From: Bacteroidota bacterium
Lineage (GTDB): Bacteria; Bacteroidota; Bacteroidia; B-17B0; Aurantibacillaceae
Length of the DNA stretch: 64,000 bases
Reading direction: 5' to 3'
Assembly (NCBI GenBank): GCA_020162035.1
Contig: JAIUNM010000009.1
Coordinates: forward strand, 1-64,000
This document shows, piece after piece, positions 9,354-18,178 of the stretch. The notes under the pieces were generated by a model. It was not told the origin of the DNA. It did not search any database and saw only the letters and a program-made list of their open reading frames with translations. The stretch's first letter is position 1, and every line of letters begins with the position of its first letter. The position numbers were made by a program, and so were the translations under genes.

Positions 9354-9528
9354 AGCAGATATATTATTTGATAAAATACATGAAGGCATTTTAAAAGCAT
9401 ACCATAAACTATTAATTGAAAAAGCAAAAAATGACGAAGAACTAATTTTTAGTATTGACAATAAAATAGTACGCATTAAAGCAAAAAAATTATTGGAGGA
9501 TAATAAAGAAAAGTCAAAACATAAATGA
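9343..9528 (+). CDS. Small protein overlapping the zeta-like kinase, possible antitoxin
   Basis: A 61-residue, lysine-rich protein with no signal or membrane segment. Residues 8-30 look helical (a KIHEGILKAYHKLL core), followed by a possible beta hairpin (ELIFSIDNKIVRIKAKKLL) and a charged tail. Its ATG lies inside the end of the zeta-like gene (11-base overlap), so the two are translationally coupled. In type II toxin-antitoxin pairs such a small coupled protein is often the antitoxin, and a toxin-first order occurs in some systems. I recognise no characterised family. The next gene is rnpB, so the pair forms a closed two-gene unit. Confidence 0.6.
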   Translation: MKSKADILFDKIHEGILKAYHKLLIEKAKNDEELIFSIDNKIVRIKAKKLLEDNKEKSKHK

Positions 9529-9642
9529 TTAATTGCAAATTAATTTCTTTAATATAGTATTTTATAAAATTTAATCAATGTTTTAAAATAAATTAATAAT
9601 TTCATTATTCCATTTAATTATTATCAAGTATTTAATTTTTAC

Positions 9643-9650
9643 TACCTTTA
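9643..9650 (+). promoter_or_regulatory. Probable rnpB promoter -7 box
   Basis: TACCTTTA matches the Bacteroidota -7 consensus TAnnTTTG except for the last base and lies a few bases before the inferred 5' end of the RNase P RNA. No clear TTG -33 box is seen at the expected spacing. Confidence 0.4.
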
Positions 9651-9653
9651 CAA

Positions 9654-10013
9654 GGCAAGTTGTTCTATCGCTGTAATTAATTTTGCAGAGGAAAGTCCGG
9701 GCAACACAGGGCAACCCACCATTTGTTAAAAATGGGTACATAATGCAACAAGTTATGTAACAGAAAGTGCCACAGAAACTAAGTAGCTATGCTTTGCATA
9801 GTGATAATGAAACAGTGAGGTAAGAGCTCACTCATTTAATTAGTAATAATTAAATGTGGTAAACCTTGGGTGTTGAAAAACCAAATAGGTTGCAAAATAC
9901 AGGCGGCCCGCTTGTTCTTAAGTATTTAAGATTTGCAATGGGTAGGTTGAAAAGATAAATGATAGATATATTCAGTTTACTGAATGAAACAGAACCCGGC
10001 TTATAAACTTGTT
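9654..10013 (+). ncRNA. rnpB: RNase P RNA (class A)
   Basis: The catalytic RNA of RNase P, which trims 5' leaders of tRNA precursors. The universally conserved 5' element GAGGAAAGTCCGGGC is at about 9688-9702. The P4-region partner ACAGAACCCGGCTTATA is at about 9989-10005. The P8/P9-to-P11-like block GTGGTAAACC...GGTTGCAAAA lies between them. The ends are set by P1 pairing of CAAGTT (9656-9661) with AACTTG (10006-10011), so they are uncertain by a few bases. It is transcribed towards the D-2-hydroxyacid dehydrogenase gene and touches its stop codon. No T-run terminator is seen between them. Confidence 0.95.
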
Positions 10014-10959
10014 ATTTTAAATTTGTAAAAATTTTTACAATATCATCAGCTATTATTTTGCTCATTTTATAATTGCTCTCGTGCGTCCAACCTGCTATAT
10101 GTGGCGTTAAAATTACTTTGTTACTACTAAGTAGATATTTAAAATCATCAGGTAATGTTTCAAAATTTATTTTTTCAAACGAAATACTTTCGTATTCTAA
10201 CACATCTAAACATGCACCTAATACCTTATTTTCTATTAAAGCATTTACTAATGCTTTTGTATTTAAGCATTTTCCTCTGGCTGTATTTATAAAATAAATT
10301 GGCTTTTTAAATGCATTAAAAAATGAAACATCAGCATAATAATTTGTTTCTTCAGTTAAAGGTAAATGTAAACTAACAATATCAGCCTCATTATATATTG
10401 TTTCTATAGTTACTTCTTTAACTTTATCAGTACCAAAATTTTGTTTGTATTTATCGCATGCAATTATATTACAGTTAAAGCCACCTAATTTTTCAGCAAA
10501 ACTTGTTCCCATTTGGCCATAACCAATTATAGCAACAGTTTTACCTTCTAGTTCAAAACCTCTATTTTCAGCACGTAACCAAATTCCATCTCTTACTTCT
10601 GCATCAGCTTTTTTTAAATTATTCATTAACATTAAAAGCATACCAAGAGCATGTTCGCCAACAGCATTTCTATTTCCTTGTGGCGCACTTAAACATAAAA
10701 TGTTTTTACTTTTTGCAAATTCAACATCAATGTTTTCCATTCCTGCTCCTACTCTGCCAATTACTTTTAATTTTGGGCAAACACTTAAAATTTCTTTAGT
10801 TAATTTAAATTTACTTCTAATCACTATACCATCGTAATTAGGTAAAATATTAATTAACTCATCAGCACTTAAATTCCAAAATTTATCAATCTCAAATTTG
10901 TTCTCAACTAAAATCTCTTCTAATATTTCATGATTTTTATCTGCTAATAGTATTTTCAT
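10012..10959 (-). CDS. D-2-hydroxyacid dehydrogenase (phosphoglycerate dehydrogenase-like)
   Basis: An NAD-dependent D-isomer-specific 2-hydroxyacid dehydrogenase. The closest functional type by sequence is 3-phosphoglycerate dehydrogenase (SerA), which would feed serine synthesis. The nucleotide-binding motif GYGQMG is at 146-151 (numbered from the chosen start), the substrate-binding RVGAGMENID block at about 70-79, the catalytic Arg is in NTARG, and the catalytic His is in TPHIAGWTHES near the C-terminus. There is no ACT domain. The start is ATG 10957-10959 (MKILLADKN). A longer TTG-initiated form would run into a CATCTTTG element that looks like the promoter, so I rejected it. The gene converges on rnpB. 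Confidence 0.88.
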   Translation of the reverse strand: MKILLADKNHEILEEILVENKFEIDKFWNLSADELINILPNYDGIVIRSKFKLTKEILSVCPKLKVIGRVGAGMENIDVEFAKSKNILCLSAPQGNRNAVGEHALGMLLMLMNNLKKADAEVRDGIWLRAENRGFELEGKTVAIIGYGQMGTSFAEKLGGFNCNIIACDKYKQNFGTDKVKEVTIETIYNEADIVSLHLPLTEETNYYADVSFFNAFKKPIYFINTARGKCLNTKALVNALIENKVLGACLDVLEYESISFEKINFETLPDDFKYLLSSNKVILTPHIAGWTHESNYKMSKIIADDIVKIFTNLK

Positions 10960-11222
10960 AAGAAATAATGTGCAAAGATGCAAAGAGTTTAATAAATAAT
11001 TCTTAATTAAAAGTATAATTAAGCAATTTAATAATTAACAAATACTACACAAAATTTATGTTTATAAATTAAAATTTCTAATTATTAACAAATATAAAAG
11101 TGTAAAATGCTGGTAAACAACTATAAACAAAAGCGTATTTAGTTTTAAACACATTTTTAAACATGCTTTAAATTTTGTAAATTTATTATGAGCTAAAAAT
11201 ATCGCATTTTTGCCCTCCCACT

Positions 11223-12803
11223 ATGAATAACGATAACTCAAATAAAACACGCAAAAGTATATTACGCAATCAACAACCAATTGCATTAAGCGAAATGGGT
11301 AAACTACCACCGCAAGCTGTTGATTTAGAAGAGGCAGTTTTAGGAGCTATGTTGCTTGAAAGAGAAGCACTTAGTAACGTTATAGATATTTTATCGGATA
11401 AAGCATTTTATAAAGAACAAAACGGTAGAATTTATGCAGCAATTGTATCGCTATTTAACAGATCTGAACCAGTTGATATTTTAACGGTTACTCAAGAATT
11501 AAAACGAAGTGGTGAGTTAGATTATGTTGGTGGAGCATATTATATATCATCGTTAACCAATAGAATTGCGTCATCTGCTAATATAGAATTTCATGCCCGT
11601 ATTGTAGCTCAAAAATTTTTACAACGCGAATTAATTAGAATAAGCACCGACACTATAAAAACTGCATATGAAGACAGTACAGATGTTTTTGGTTTATTAG
11701 ATGAAACAACAAAAAATATTTTTGAAATATTAGACTCTAATGTTCGTAAACAACACGACAAAATGAGCACTCTTATTAGTAAAGCTATTGAAGAAATTGA
11801 AACTGCATCTAACCAAGCCGATGGCTTAAGTGGTGTGCCAAGTGGCTTTACCGCCTTAGATAGAATTACTGGTGGTTGGCAAAAATCTGATTTATTAATT
11901 TTAGCTGCTCGCCCTGGTATGGGTAAAACAGCTTTTGTTGTTAGTATGGCAAAAAATGCTGCAGTGCAATTTAAAAAACCTGTTGCTATTTTTAGTTTAG
12001 AGATGAGTAGCTTACAATTAGTAAAGCGTTTAATAAGTAGCGAAACAGAAATTGCACAAGATAAAATTTTAAAAGGTAATTTAGAAAATCATGAATTTGT
12101 TCAATTAAACGAACGTATAAAAAACCTTGCTGTTGCTCCATTGTATATTGACGATACTCCTGCTTTATCTATTTTTGAATTAAGAGCTAAAGCTCGAAGA
12201 TTAAAAGAAAACCAAAAGGTAGAAATGATTATTATTGATTACCTTCAATTAATGAGTGGTGGGCCAGATGGAAAAGGAAATCGTGAACAAGAAATTAGTA
12301 CAATATCTAGAGGGTTAAAAAGTTTAGCTAAAGAACTTGAAATTCCAATAATTGCTTTATCTCAATTAAGCCGCCAGGTAGAAAACAGACCTGGTGGAAG
12401 TAAACGTCCGCAATTAAGTGATTTACGTGAATCGGGCGCAATTGAGCAAGATGCGGATATGGTTATGTTTATTTATCGTCCAGAATATTATGGATTAGAA
12501 GTAGATGAAGAGCAACAACCAACTAAAGGAAGAGGCGAATTAATTATTGCGAAAAACAGACATGGTGCATTAGATACAGTTAAACTAAGGTTCTTGGGGC
12601 AATTTGCTAAGTTTGCAGATTTAGATTATACCGAAGGAAGCGATGTTATATACTCACATAATACAAATACAACCTTACAACAAAACGATTCTTTTTTAAA
12701 TAATGAAGGCCAAAATGTAAAAACGATGGAATCGAAAAATTGGAATAAAGTAGATGACAACAATGCTGATATAGTTAAAAGAAACGACATTGAAGATTTT
12801 TGA
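11223..12803 (+). CDS. dnaB: Replicative DNA helicase DnaB
   Basis: The hexameric 5'-3' helicase of the replication fork. The N-terminal domain (about residues 28-130) begins with the PPQAVDLEEAVLGAMLLE block. The RecA-like domain has Walker A ARPGMGKTAF at about 229-238, Walker B MIIIDYLQLM near 335-344, and the SQLSRQVENR motif with its arginine finger region. The length of 526 residues includes an Asn-rich C-terminal tail (about 475-526) without known function. It is followed 13 bases later by a cytochrome c-like lipoprotein and then by ruvX. The upstream 239 bases are AT-rich; I see no clear TAnnTTTG box there. Confidence 0.97.
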   Translation: MNNDNSNKTRKSILRNQQPIALSEMGKLPPQAVDLEEAVLGAMLLEREALSNVIDILSDKAFYKEQNGRIYAAIVSLFNRSEPVDILTVTQELKRSGELDYVGGAYYISSLTNRIASSANIEFHARIVAQKFLQRELIRISTDTIKTAYEDSTDVFGLLDETTKNIFEILDSNVRKQHDKMSTLISKAIEEIETASNQADGLSGVPSGFTALDRITGGWQKSDLLILAARPGMGKTAFVVSMAKNAAVQFKKPVAIFSLEMSSLQLVKRLISSETEIAQDKILKGNLENHEFVQLNERIKNLAVAPLYIDDTPALSIFELRAKARRLKENQKVEMIIIDYLQLMSGGPDGKGNREQEISTISRGLKSLAKELEIPIIALSQLSRQVENRPGGSKRPQLSDLRESGAIEQDADMVMFIYRPEYYGLEVDEEQQPTKGRGELIIAKNRHGALDTVKLRFLGQFAKFADLDYTEGSDVIYSHNTNTTLQQNDSFLNNEGQNVKTMESKNWNKVDDNNADIVKRNDIEDF

Positions 12804-12816
12804 TTAATTTTAACTT

Positions 12817-13176
12817 ATGAAAAAATCATTTTTATTTTTAACAATTACCGGATGCTTAACTTTACTCTTAGTTAATTGTAAAAGTTCAAAAAAAGCAACA
12901 ACTGCTTTAGATAAACAAGTGCCTACAGAAAAAGAACTTAATGGTTACAAAAAAATTAACAGTAACATTACCTTAGCCGAATTACAAGCAGGGCATAAAA
13001 TTTATTATACAAAATGTAATACATGCCATCAAAATTTTACCATTACCGATTTTAATGAAAAAAAATGGAGACACGAAATTGATGATATGAGTCCTAAAGC
13101 TGAATTAACAGAAGACGAAAAAAGTAAATTAACTTTATATATTTTATCCTATTTAGCTGCAAATAAAACAGAATAA
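12817..13176 (+). CDS. Small c-type cytochrome lipoprotein
   Basis: A 119-residue protein with a lipoprotein signal peptide (lipobox Cys21 in LLLVNC) and one heme motif CNTCH at 67-71. A Met at 91 (DDMSP) is the likely second axial ligand. It should be anchored on the periplasmic side of a membrane and carry one heme. The domain is shorter than usual class I cytochromes. Its stop codon abuts the ruvX ATG without a gap, so expression should be coupled to ruvX even though the functions seem unrelated. The electron partner is unknown. Confidence 0.82.
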   Translation: MKKSFLFLTITGCLTLLLVNCKSSKKATTALDKQVPTEKELNGYKKINSNITLAELQAGHKIYYTKCNTCHQNFTITDFNEKKWRHEIDDMSPKAELTEDEKSKLTLYILSYLAANKTE

Positions 13177-13593
13177 ATGGGGAGAATACTTGCAATAGAC
13201 TATGGCTCAAAAAGAGTTGGCTTAGCCGTAACAGACCCATTAAAAATATTAGCAACAGGCTTAACTACAATTCACAGTAAAGATTTAATTGCATTCTTAG
13301 AAAAATACTGTGTTGACGAAAAAGTAGAATTAATTGTTGTAGGAGAACCTAAACAACTTAATAATGAACAAAGCGATAGCGCAAGATTTATAGAACCTTT
13401 TGTTAAGCACTTACAAAAAAAATTTCCTCAAATTTTAATAGAACGTTTTGATGAGCGCTTTACAAGTAAAATTGCCCAACAAACAATGTTACTGGGCGGT
13501 TTAAAAAAGAAAGACCGTCAAAATAAAGAATTAGTAGATATGATGAGCGCAACTATAATTTTACAAGATTATATGCGTTTTAAAGGTCTGTAA
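13177..13593 (+). CDS. ruvX: Putative Holliday junction resolvase RuvX/YqgF
   Basis: An RNase H-like nuclease of 138 residues, linked in other bacteria to Holliday-junction resolution and to 16S rRNA 5'-end processing. The first catalytic Asp lies in ILAIDYGSKRVGLAVTD (residues 4-20). The VGEPKQLN segment and the DERFTS segment match the family. The ATG follows the cytochrome stop directly. The gene ends 4 bases from the convergent argS, with no obvious terminator between them. Confidence 0.93.
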   Translation: MGRILAIDYGSKRVGLAVTDPLKILATGLTTIHSKDLIAFLEKYCVDEKVELIVVGEPKQLNNEQSDSARFIEPFVKHLQKKFPQILIERFDERFTSKIAQQTMLLGGLKKKDRQNKELVDMMSATIILQDYMRFKGL

Positions 13594-13597
13594 AGTA

Positions 13598-15379
13598 TTA
13601 CATTCTTTCAGGTACATTTATACCTAACAAGTTCATGGCATTTGCAATAACAGTTGCACAAGTTTTACTTAAAGCTAATCTGTAGTTTTTAACTGTTTCA
13701 TTTTCTTCTCTAATAATATTGTGCTCGTGATAAAAACGATTATATAGTTTAGTTAACTCATAAACATAGTTAGAAATTATTGCGGGGTTGTATAAATTTC
13801 CAGCTTCTGTAACTACAGACTCAAAATCATATATTGTTTTAATAATTTCTTTTTCTATTAAATTAATTTCAATTTTTGATTTATCAAACTCTTTAAAATT
13901 TTCAACTTTTCGTATAACAGATTTAATTCGCGCATGAGTATATTGTATAAACGGGCCTGTGTTACCATTAAAATCGATACTTTCGGCAGGGTTAAACAAC
14001 ATTTTCTTTTTAGGATCTACTTTTAAAATAAAATATTTTAATGCCCCTAAACTAATTGTTTTGTATAATTCATTTAACTCCCCTTCCGAAAAATCATCAA
14101 CTTTACCTAATTCTGCTGTAGTTTTAGCTGCAGTATTATACATTTCTGTCAATAAATCATCAGCATCTACAACTGTTCCTTCTCTACTTTTCATTTTACC
14201 TTCAGGCAATTCAACCATACCGTAACTTAAATGGTAACATTCTTTAGCCCAAGCATAACCAAGTTTATCTAATATTTTAAATAATACTTTAAAGTGATAA
14301 TCTTGTTCGTTACCAACTGTATAAATTAACTGATTTAATTCAGGAAACTCTTTAAAACGCTCAATTGCAGTACCAATATCTTGTGTAATATAAACACTTG
14401 TGCCATCGCTTCTTAATACAATTTTTTCATCTAAACCTTCATTACTTAAATCAATAGCAACGCTTCCATTTTCTTTTTTATAAAATACTTTTTTATTTAA
14501 ACCATCTGCAACAATTTCTTTCCCTAATAAATAAGTATTGCTTTCGTAGTACATTTTATCAAATTCAACTCCTAAATTTGCATAAGTTTGTTTAAAGCCA
14601 TCGTAAACCCAACCATTCATTGTTTTCCAAAGTTCAATAACTTCCGCATCGCCTTTTTCCCATTTAAGTAACATTTGTTGAGCTTCGAGTATAATTGGAG
14701 CTAATTTTTCAGCTTCTTCTTTAGTTTTACCTTCATTAACTAACTTTATGATTTCACTTTTATAAAGTTTATCAAACTCCACGTAATATTTCCCTACTAA
14801 ATGATCTCCTTTAATTCCTGAAGATTGTGGCGTTTCTCCATTTCCATTTAATTTCCAGGCCAACATACTTTTGCAAATATGAATCCCTCTATCATTAACC
14901 AAATTAGCTTTTACAACTTTATGTCCGTTTGCACTTAATATTTTAGCAACAGAATAACCTAATAAGTTATTTCTTACATGCCCTAAATGCAATGGTTTAT
15001 TGGTGTTTGGCGATGAGTATTCTAACATTATAGTTTTACCCGAACTATTAGTTGTTTTAAACCCTATATTTAAGTTATCCTTAACAGAACAAAAATAGTT
15101 TAACCAAAACTCGTTTTTAAAACTAATGTTTAAAAAACCTTTAACAACATTATATTTTTCTATTAAAGTCTCGTGTGTTTTTAAATATTCACCAATGGCT
15201 GTTGCAGTTGCATCTGGGCTTACTTTAGTTAGTTTTGTTAAATTAAAAGTAACTAAGGTTATATCTCCTTCAAAATCGGGTTTTGTTTTTTGAAAACTAA
15301 GTTCAATATTTTGAATTTCATATAAGGCACTTAGAGCTTTGCTTATAGAAATATTTAAAATTTGTAGTACGTTTTGCAT
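13598..15379 (-). CDS. argS: Arginyl-tRNA synthetase
   Basis: A class I aminoacyl-tRNA synthetase that charges tRNA-Arg. The HIGH motif is HLGH at about 131-134 within SPNTNKPLHLGHVRNN. The KMSKS region is the degenerate KMKSREGTVV, as is usual in ArgRS. The C-terminal DALR anticodon-binding domain starts with GPFIQYTHARIKSV and ends in the typical PERM. I start it at ATG 15377-15379 (MQNVLQILN), giving 593 residues, the usual size in Bacteroidota. A longer frame up to 15514 adds 45 residues unlike the family and overlaps the divergent exporter gene. Confidence 0.96.
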   Translation of the reverse strand: MQNVLQILNISISKALSALYEIQNIELSFQKTKPDFEGDITLVTFNLTKLTKVSPDATATAIGEYLKTHETLIEKYNVVKGFLNISFKNEFWLNYFCSVKDNLNIGFKTTNSSGKTIMLEYSSPNTNKPLHLGHVRNNLLGYSVAKILSANGHKVVKANLVNDRGIHICKSMLAWKLNGNGETPQSSGIKGDHLVGKYYVEFDKLYKSEIIKLVNEGKTKEEAEKLAPIILEAQQMLLKWEKGDAEVIELWKTMNGWVYDGFKQTYANLGVEFDKMYYESNTYLLGKEIVADGLNKKVFYKKENGSVAIDLSNEGLDEKIVLRSDGTSVYITQDIGTAIERFKEFPELNQLIYTVGNEQDYHFKVLFKILDKLGYAWAKECYHLSYGMVELPEGKMKSREGTVVDADDLLTEMYNTAAKTTAELGKVDDFSEGELNELYKTISLGALKYFILKVDPKKKMLFNPAESIDFNGNTGPFIQYTHARIKSVIRKVENFKEFDKSKIEINLIEKEIIKTIYDFESVVTEAGNLYNPAIISNYVYELTKLYNRFYHEHNIIREENETVKNYRLALSKTCATVIANAMNLLGINVPERM

Positions 15380-15390
15380 ATAAAAAACAA

Positions 15391-15398
15391 CAAATTTA
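15391..15398 (-). promoter_or_regulatory. argS promoter -7 box
   Basis: On the minus strand this reads TAAATTTG, an exact TAnnTTTG match, 11 bases before the argS ATG, which implies a very short leader. No TTG is seen at the -33 position. Confidence 0.45.
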
Positions 15399-15453
15399 AT
15401 GCATTTTTTAAACATAATAATTTGATTATTAATGCTATCTTTATACTCTTTAA

Positions 15454-16281
15454 ATGAAAACTGTAATAACCAGTGAGGATAAGAGTTTTTTAAGGCTAAA
15501 TGAGATAATTGCATACAAAAGCCTAATTAAACATTTAAGCCTTAGAGATTTAAAAGTTCGTTACAAACAAACTTGGCTTGGCTTTAGTTGGAGTGTAATT
15601 AGACCATTAGTTAACATTATTATTTTTGGAGCATTAAGTTTACTTATTAATAAAGAAACTTCTATTACTCAAAATTTTATTACGGTTTCATCGGTAGTAA
15701 TTTTTTGGCAACTTATTTCAACAGTAATTACAGATGTAAGCAATTCTTTAGTATCAAATTCAAACATTTTAACTAAAGTATATTTCCCAAAAATAATTTT
15801 ACCAATTTCAAGCGTTACAATAAGTTTAGTAGATTTTATAATAGCATTTGTAATTTTTTTAATTCCAACATTTATCCTTTTAGGTTCGCCACCTTGGCAA
15901 ATTATTTTAGTACCTTTTATTATTTTGTATGCACTATTTTTTTCAATTTCTATTGGGTTGTTTTTTGCTACAGCATCAGTTAAATTTAGAGATGTAAAAT
16001 TTCTTTTGCCTTTTATATTACAAATTGCATTTTATGCAATTCCTGTTTTTATTCCAACCTCAAAATTTTTAAGTTTAAATATTCCAGATATTTTTAAAAC
16101 AATTTATTTTTTAAATCCATTTGTTGGAATTATAAATTTATTTAAATATAGTTTATTTGGTGTTTACGATGGCCCAAACACAACTTTTTTATTAATAAAC
16201 GCAGCTACAATTATTGTTCTTAGTATTCTTTCTATAAGATACTTTTTAAAATTCGAAAAATCATTTGCCGATTATATTTAA
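15454..16281 (+). CDS. Polysaccharide ABC exporter permease (Wzm/TagG type)
   Basis: A 275-residue ABC-2 type inner-membrane permease with about six hydrophobic segments (starting near residues 44, 74, 110, 147, 185 and 247). The N-terminal amphipathic segment LSLRDLKVRYKQTWLGFSWS is typical of O-antigen and teichoic-acid exporters. It pairs with the Wzt-like ATPase 3 bases downstream to move an undecaprenyl-linked glycan across the inner membrane. It is the first gene of a nine-gene run up to 23911, 74 bases from the divergent argS. The exported glycan is not identified. Confidence 0.92.
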   Translation: MKTVITSEDKSFLRLNEIIAYKSLIKHLSLRDLKVRYKQTWLGFSWSVIRPLVNIIIFGALSLLINKETSITQNFITVSSVVIFWQLISTVITDVSNSLVSNSNILTKVYFPKIILPISSVTISLVDFIIAFVIFLIPTFILLGSPPWQIILVPFIILYALFFSISIGLFFATASVKFRDVKFLLPFILQIAFYAIPVFIPTSKFLSLNIPDIFKTIYFLNPFVGIINLFKYSLFGVYDGPNTTFLLINAATIIVLSILSIRYFLKFEKSFADYI

Positions 16282-16284
16282 ACT

Positions 16285-17523
16285 ATGCAAAACACAGCAA
16301 TTAAAGTACAAAACATCGGTAAAAAATATTTAATTAATCATCAAAATAAAGATGCAGAAGAATCTTTAGTACGTTCTATTTTTAAAGGTGCAAAAAAAAT
16401 AATAAACTCATCAAATAAAAAAACAATTGAAGATTTTTGGGCATTACAAGATATAAACTTTGAAATTAAAAAAGGTGATAGAGTTGGTATTATTGGTAGA
16501 AATGGCGCAGGTAAATCAACTTTATTAAAAATTTTAAGCAGAATTGTAAAACCAACTACAGGAAAAATTGAATATTATGGTAGAATGGCCAGTTTATTAG
16601 AAGTAGGTACTGGCTTTCATGGTGATTTGAGTGGGCGTGAAAATATTTTTTTAAATGGCTCTATTTTAGGGATGAGCAAAAATGAAATAGAAAAACAATT
16701 TGATGAAATTGTTGCCTTTAGTGAAGTTGAACAATTTTTAGATACTCCGGTAAAACGATACAGTAGTGGAATGTATGTTCGATTAGCGTTTGCTGTTGCA
16801 GCGCATCTAAATCCTGAAATTTTAATTGTTGATGAAGTTCTTGCAGTTGGAGATGCCGCATTTCAAAAAAAATGTTTAGGTAAAATGAATGATATAAGTA
16901 AAGAAGGAGATAAAACTATATTGTTTGTTAGCCATAGCATGCAAGCAGTTCAAAAATTATGCAATAAAGGAATTTACTTAAGTAAAGGAAAATTAATTGA
17001 GTACAACTCTATTGAAAATATTGTAAATCTCTATTTACAATCTGGCGAACAAGCACAGAGCAATTATAAATTGCAAAAACCAGATAACGAATCTAATGGC
17101 TTTGCTCATAATGTATTTATTGAAGATGAATATGGTAAACCATTAGTTGAAATCCCTGTTGGCTCTAATTGGCGTGTTAGAATTTGCTTTACAATTTTAA
17201 AAAAATTAGAACATTTTATAGGTGGAATGGGAATTGTTTCTGCATTAGATTTACCAGTTAGAACATCATGGAGCATTCCTCAAATTATTAACCCAGGTGA
17301 ATATGAAATTATTTTTACTAACAATGATTTAATGTTAACAACAGGAACATATAAATTAGTAATTGGCTTATCAAATAACGAAATAACTTTTCATTATAAC
17401 GATTCTACTGTCTCTATAGTAATTTCTGATGCTGGTGATACAGCAACAAATAATAGAATTGTAAATACGCAAAGCGGTTTAATACTAAATCCAATGCAAG
17501 TAACTTTAAATAAAATTAATTAA
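16285..17523 (+). CDS. Polysaccharide ABC exporter ATPase (Wzt type) with C-terminal domain
   Basis: The ATPase half of the exporter, 412 residues. The nucleotide-binding domain has Walker A GRNGAGKST at 71-79, signature YSSGM at 159-163 and Walker B ILIVDEVLAVGD at 179-190. Residues about 255-412 form an added beta-rich domain like Wzt C-terminal carbohydrate-binding domains, which in E. coli O8/O9a recognise the modified end of the finished chain. Such a domain suggests that chain length here may be controlled by terminal capping rather than by a Wzy/Wzz system. The methyltransferase-like gene downstream is a possible capping enzyme. That link is inference. Confidence 0.93.
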   Translation: MQNTAIKVQNIGKKYLINHQNKDAEESLVRSIFKGAKKIINSSNKKTIEDFWALQDINFEIKKGDRVGIIGRNGAGKSTLLKILSRIVKPTTGKIEYYGRMASLLEVGTGFHGDLSGRENIFLNGSILGMSKNEIEKQFDEIVAFSEVEQFLDTPVKRYSSGMYVRLAFAVAAHLNPEILIVDEVLAVGDAAFQKKCLGKMNDISKEGDKTILFVSHSMQAVQKLCNKGIYLSKGKLIEYNSIENIVNLYLQSGEQAQSNYKLQKPDNESNGFAHNVFIEDEYGKPLVEIPVGSNWRVRICFTILKKLEHFIGGMGIVSALDLPVRTSWSIPQIINPGEYEIIFTNNDLMLTTGTYKLVIGLSNNEITFHYNDSTVSIVISDAGDTATNNRIVNTQSGLILNPMQVTLNKIN

Positions 17524-17536
17524 ACGAAATAAAAAC

Positions 17537-18178
17537 ATGAAACTACATTTAGGTTGCGGACAAAAATACATGGAAGGATATGTAAATATAGATTATCCTT
17601 CGTCAGAGCATACCATTCAACAAACAAGTGTTGCAGACGAATATCATAATTTATATGAATTAAAATATAAACCACAAACAATAAATGAAATCCGTTTACA
17701 CCACGTTTTTGAACATTTTGAAAGAATGAGTGCTTGCGCTTTTATGGCAAGTTGGAACTCTTGGTTAATAATGGGGGGTATTTTAAGAATAGAAGTGCCT
17801 GATTTTGAAACTACATTTAAGAAAAATTTTTCTATGTTTGGAACAAAACACGAAGGAGTTGGATTAAGGCATATTTTTGGCTCGCAAGAAGCAGCTTGGG
17901 CTGTACATTACGAAGGATACTCAAAAAAAAGATTAGAAAAAATATTTACTGCATTTGGATTTGAAATTACACAGGTTATACCTAATGATTATAAAAACAC
18001 ATATAACATTGAAGTTATAGGTAAAAAAATAAAAAATTTGTCTATTACAGATGCTAAAAACGCTGCCAAAGAATATTTAGCTGATTATATGGTTGATGAT
18101 AGCGATACAGAGAAAAGAATGTTAGATGTTTGGTTTAAAAATTTTGAAACACAATTAAATAAAACATTTGCAAACTAA
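17537..18178 (+). CDS. SAM-dependent methyltransferase-like protein
   Basis: A 213-residue protein beginning with the class I methyltransferase motif I form LHLGCGQKYMEGYVNID (residues 3-19). A conserved LHHVFEHFE segment follows at about 54-62, typical of predicted methyltransferases found in glycan clusters. The C-terminal 50 residues are charged and helical. Being directly after the Wzt-type ATPase gene, it could methylate a sugar on the exported chain, possibly as a terminator. The substrate is unknown. The next gene starts at a TTG 11 bases before this gene's end. Confidence 0.8.
   Translation: MKLHLGCGQKYMEGYVNIDYPSSEHTIQQTSVADEYHNLYELKYKPQTINEIRLHHVFEHFERMSACAFMASWNSWLIMGGILRIEVPDFETTFKKNFSMFGTKHEGVGLRHIFGSQEAAWAVHYEGYSKKRLEKIFTAFGFEITQVIPNDYKNTYNIEVIGKKIKNLSITDAKNAAKEYLADYMVDDSDTEKRMLDVWFKNFETQLNKTFAN

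Noticed and set aside
8784-9528. Mobile or horizontally acquired island around the zeta-like pair
   Set aside because: Base composition looks like the neighbours, and there is no integrase, transposase or flanking repeat.
15380-15514. N-terminal extension of argS by 45 residues
   Set aside because: It is unlike ArgRS N-termini, crosses a good TAAATTTG promoter box and overlaps the divergent permease gene.
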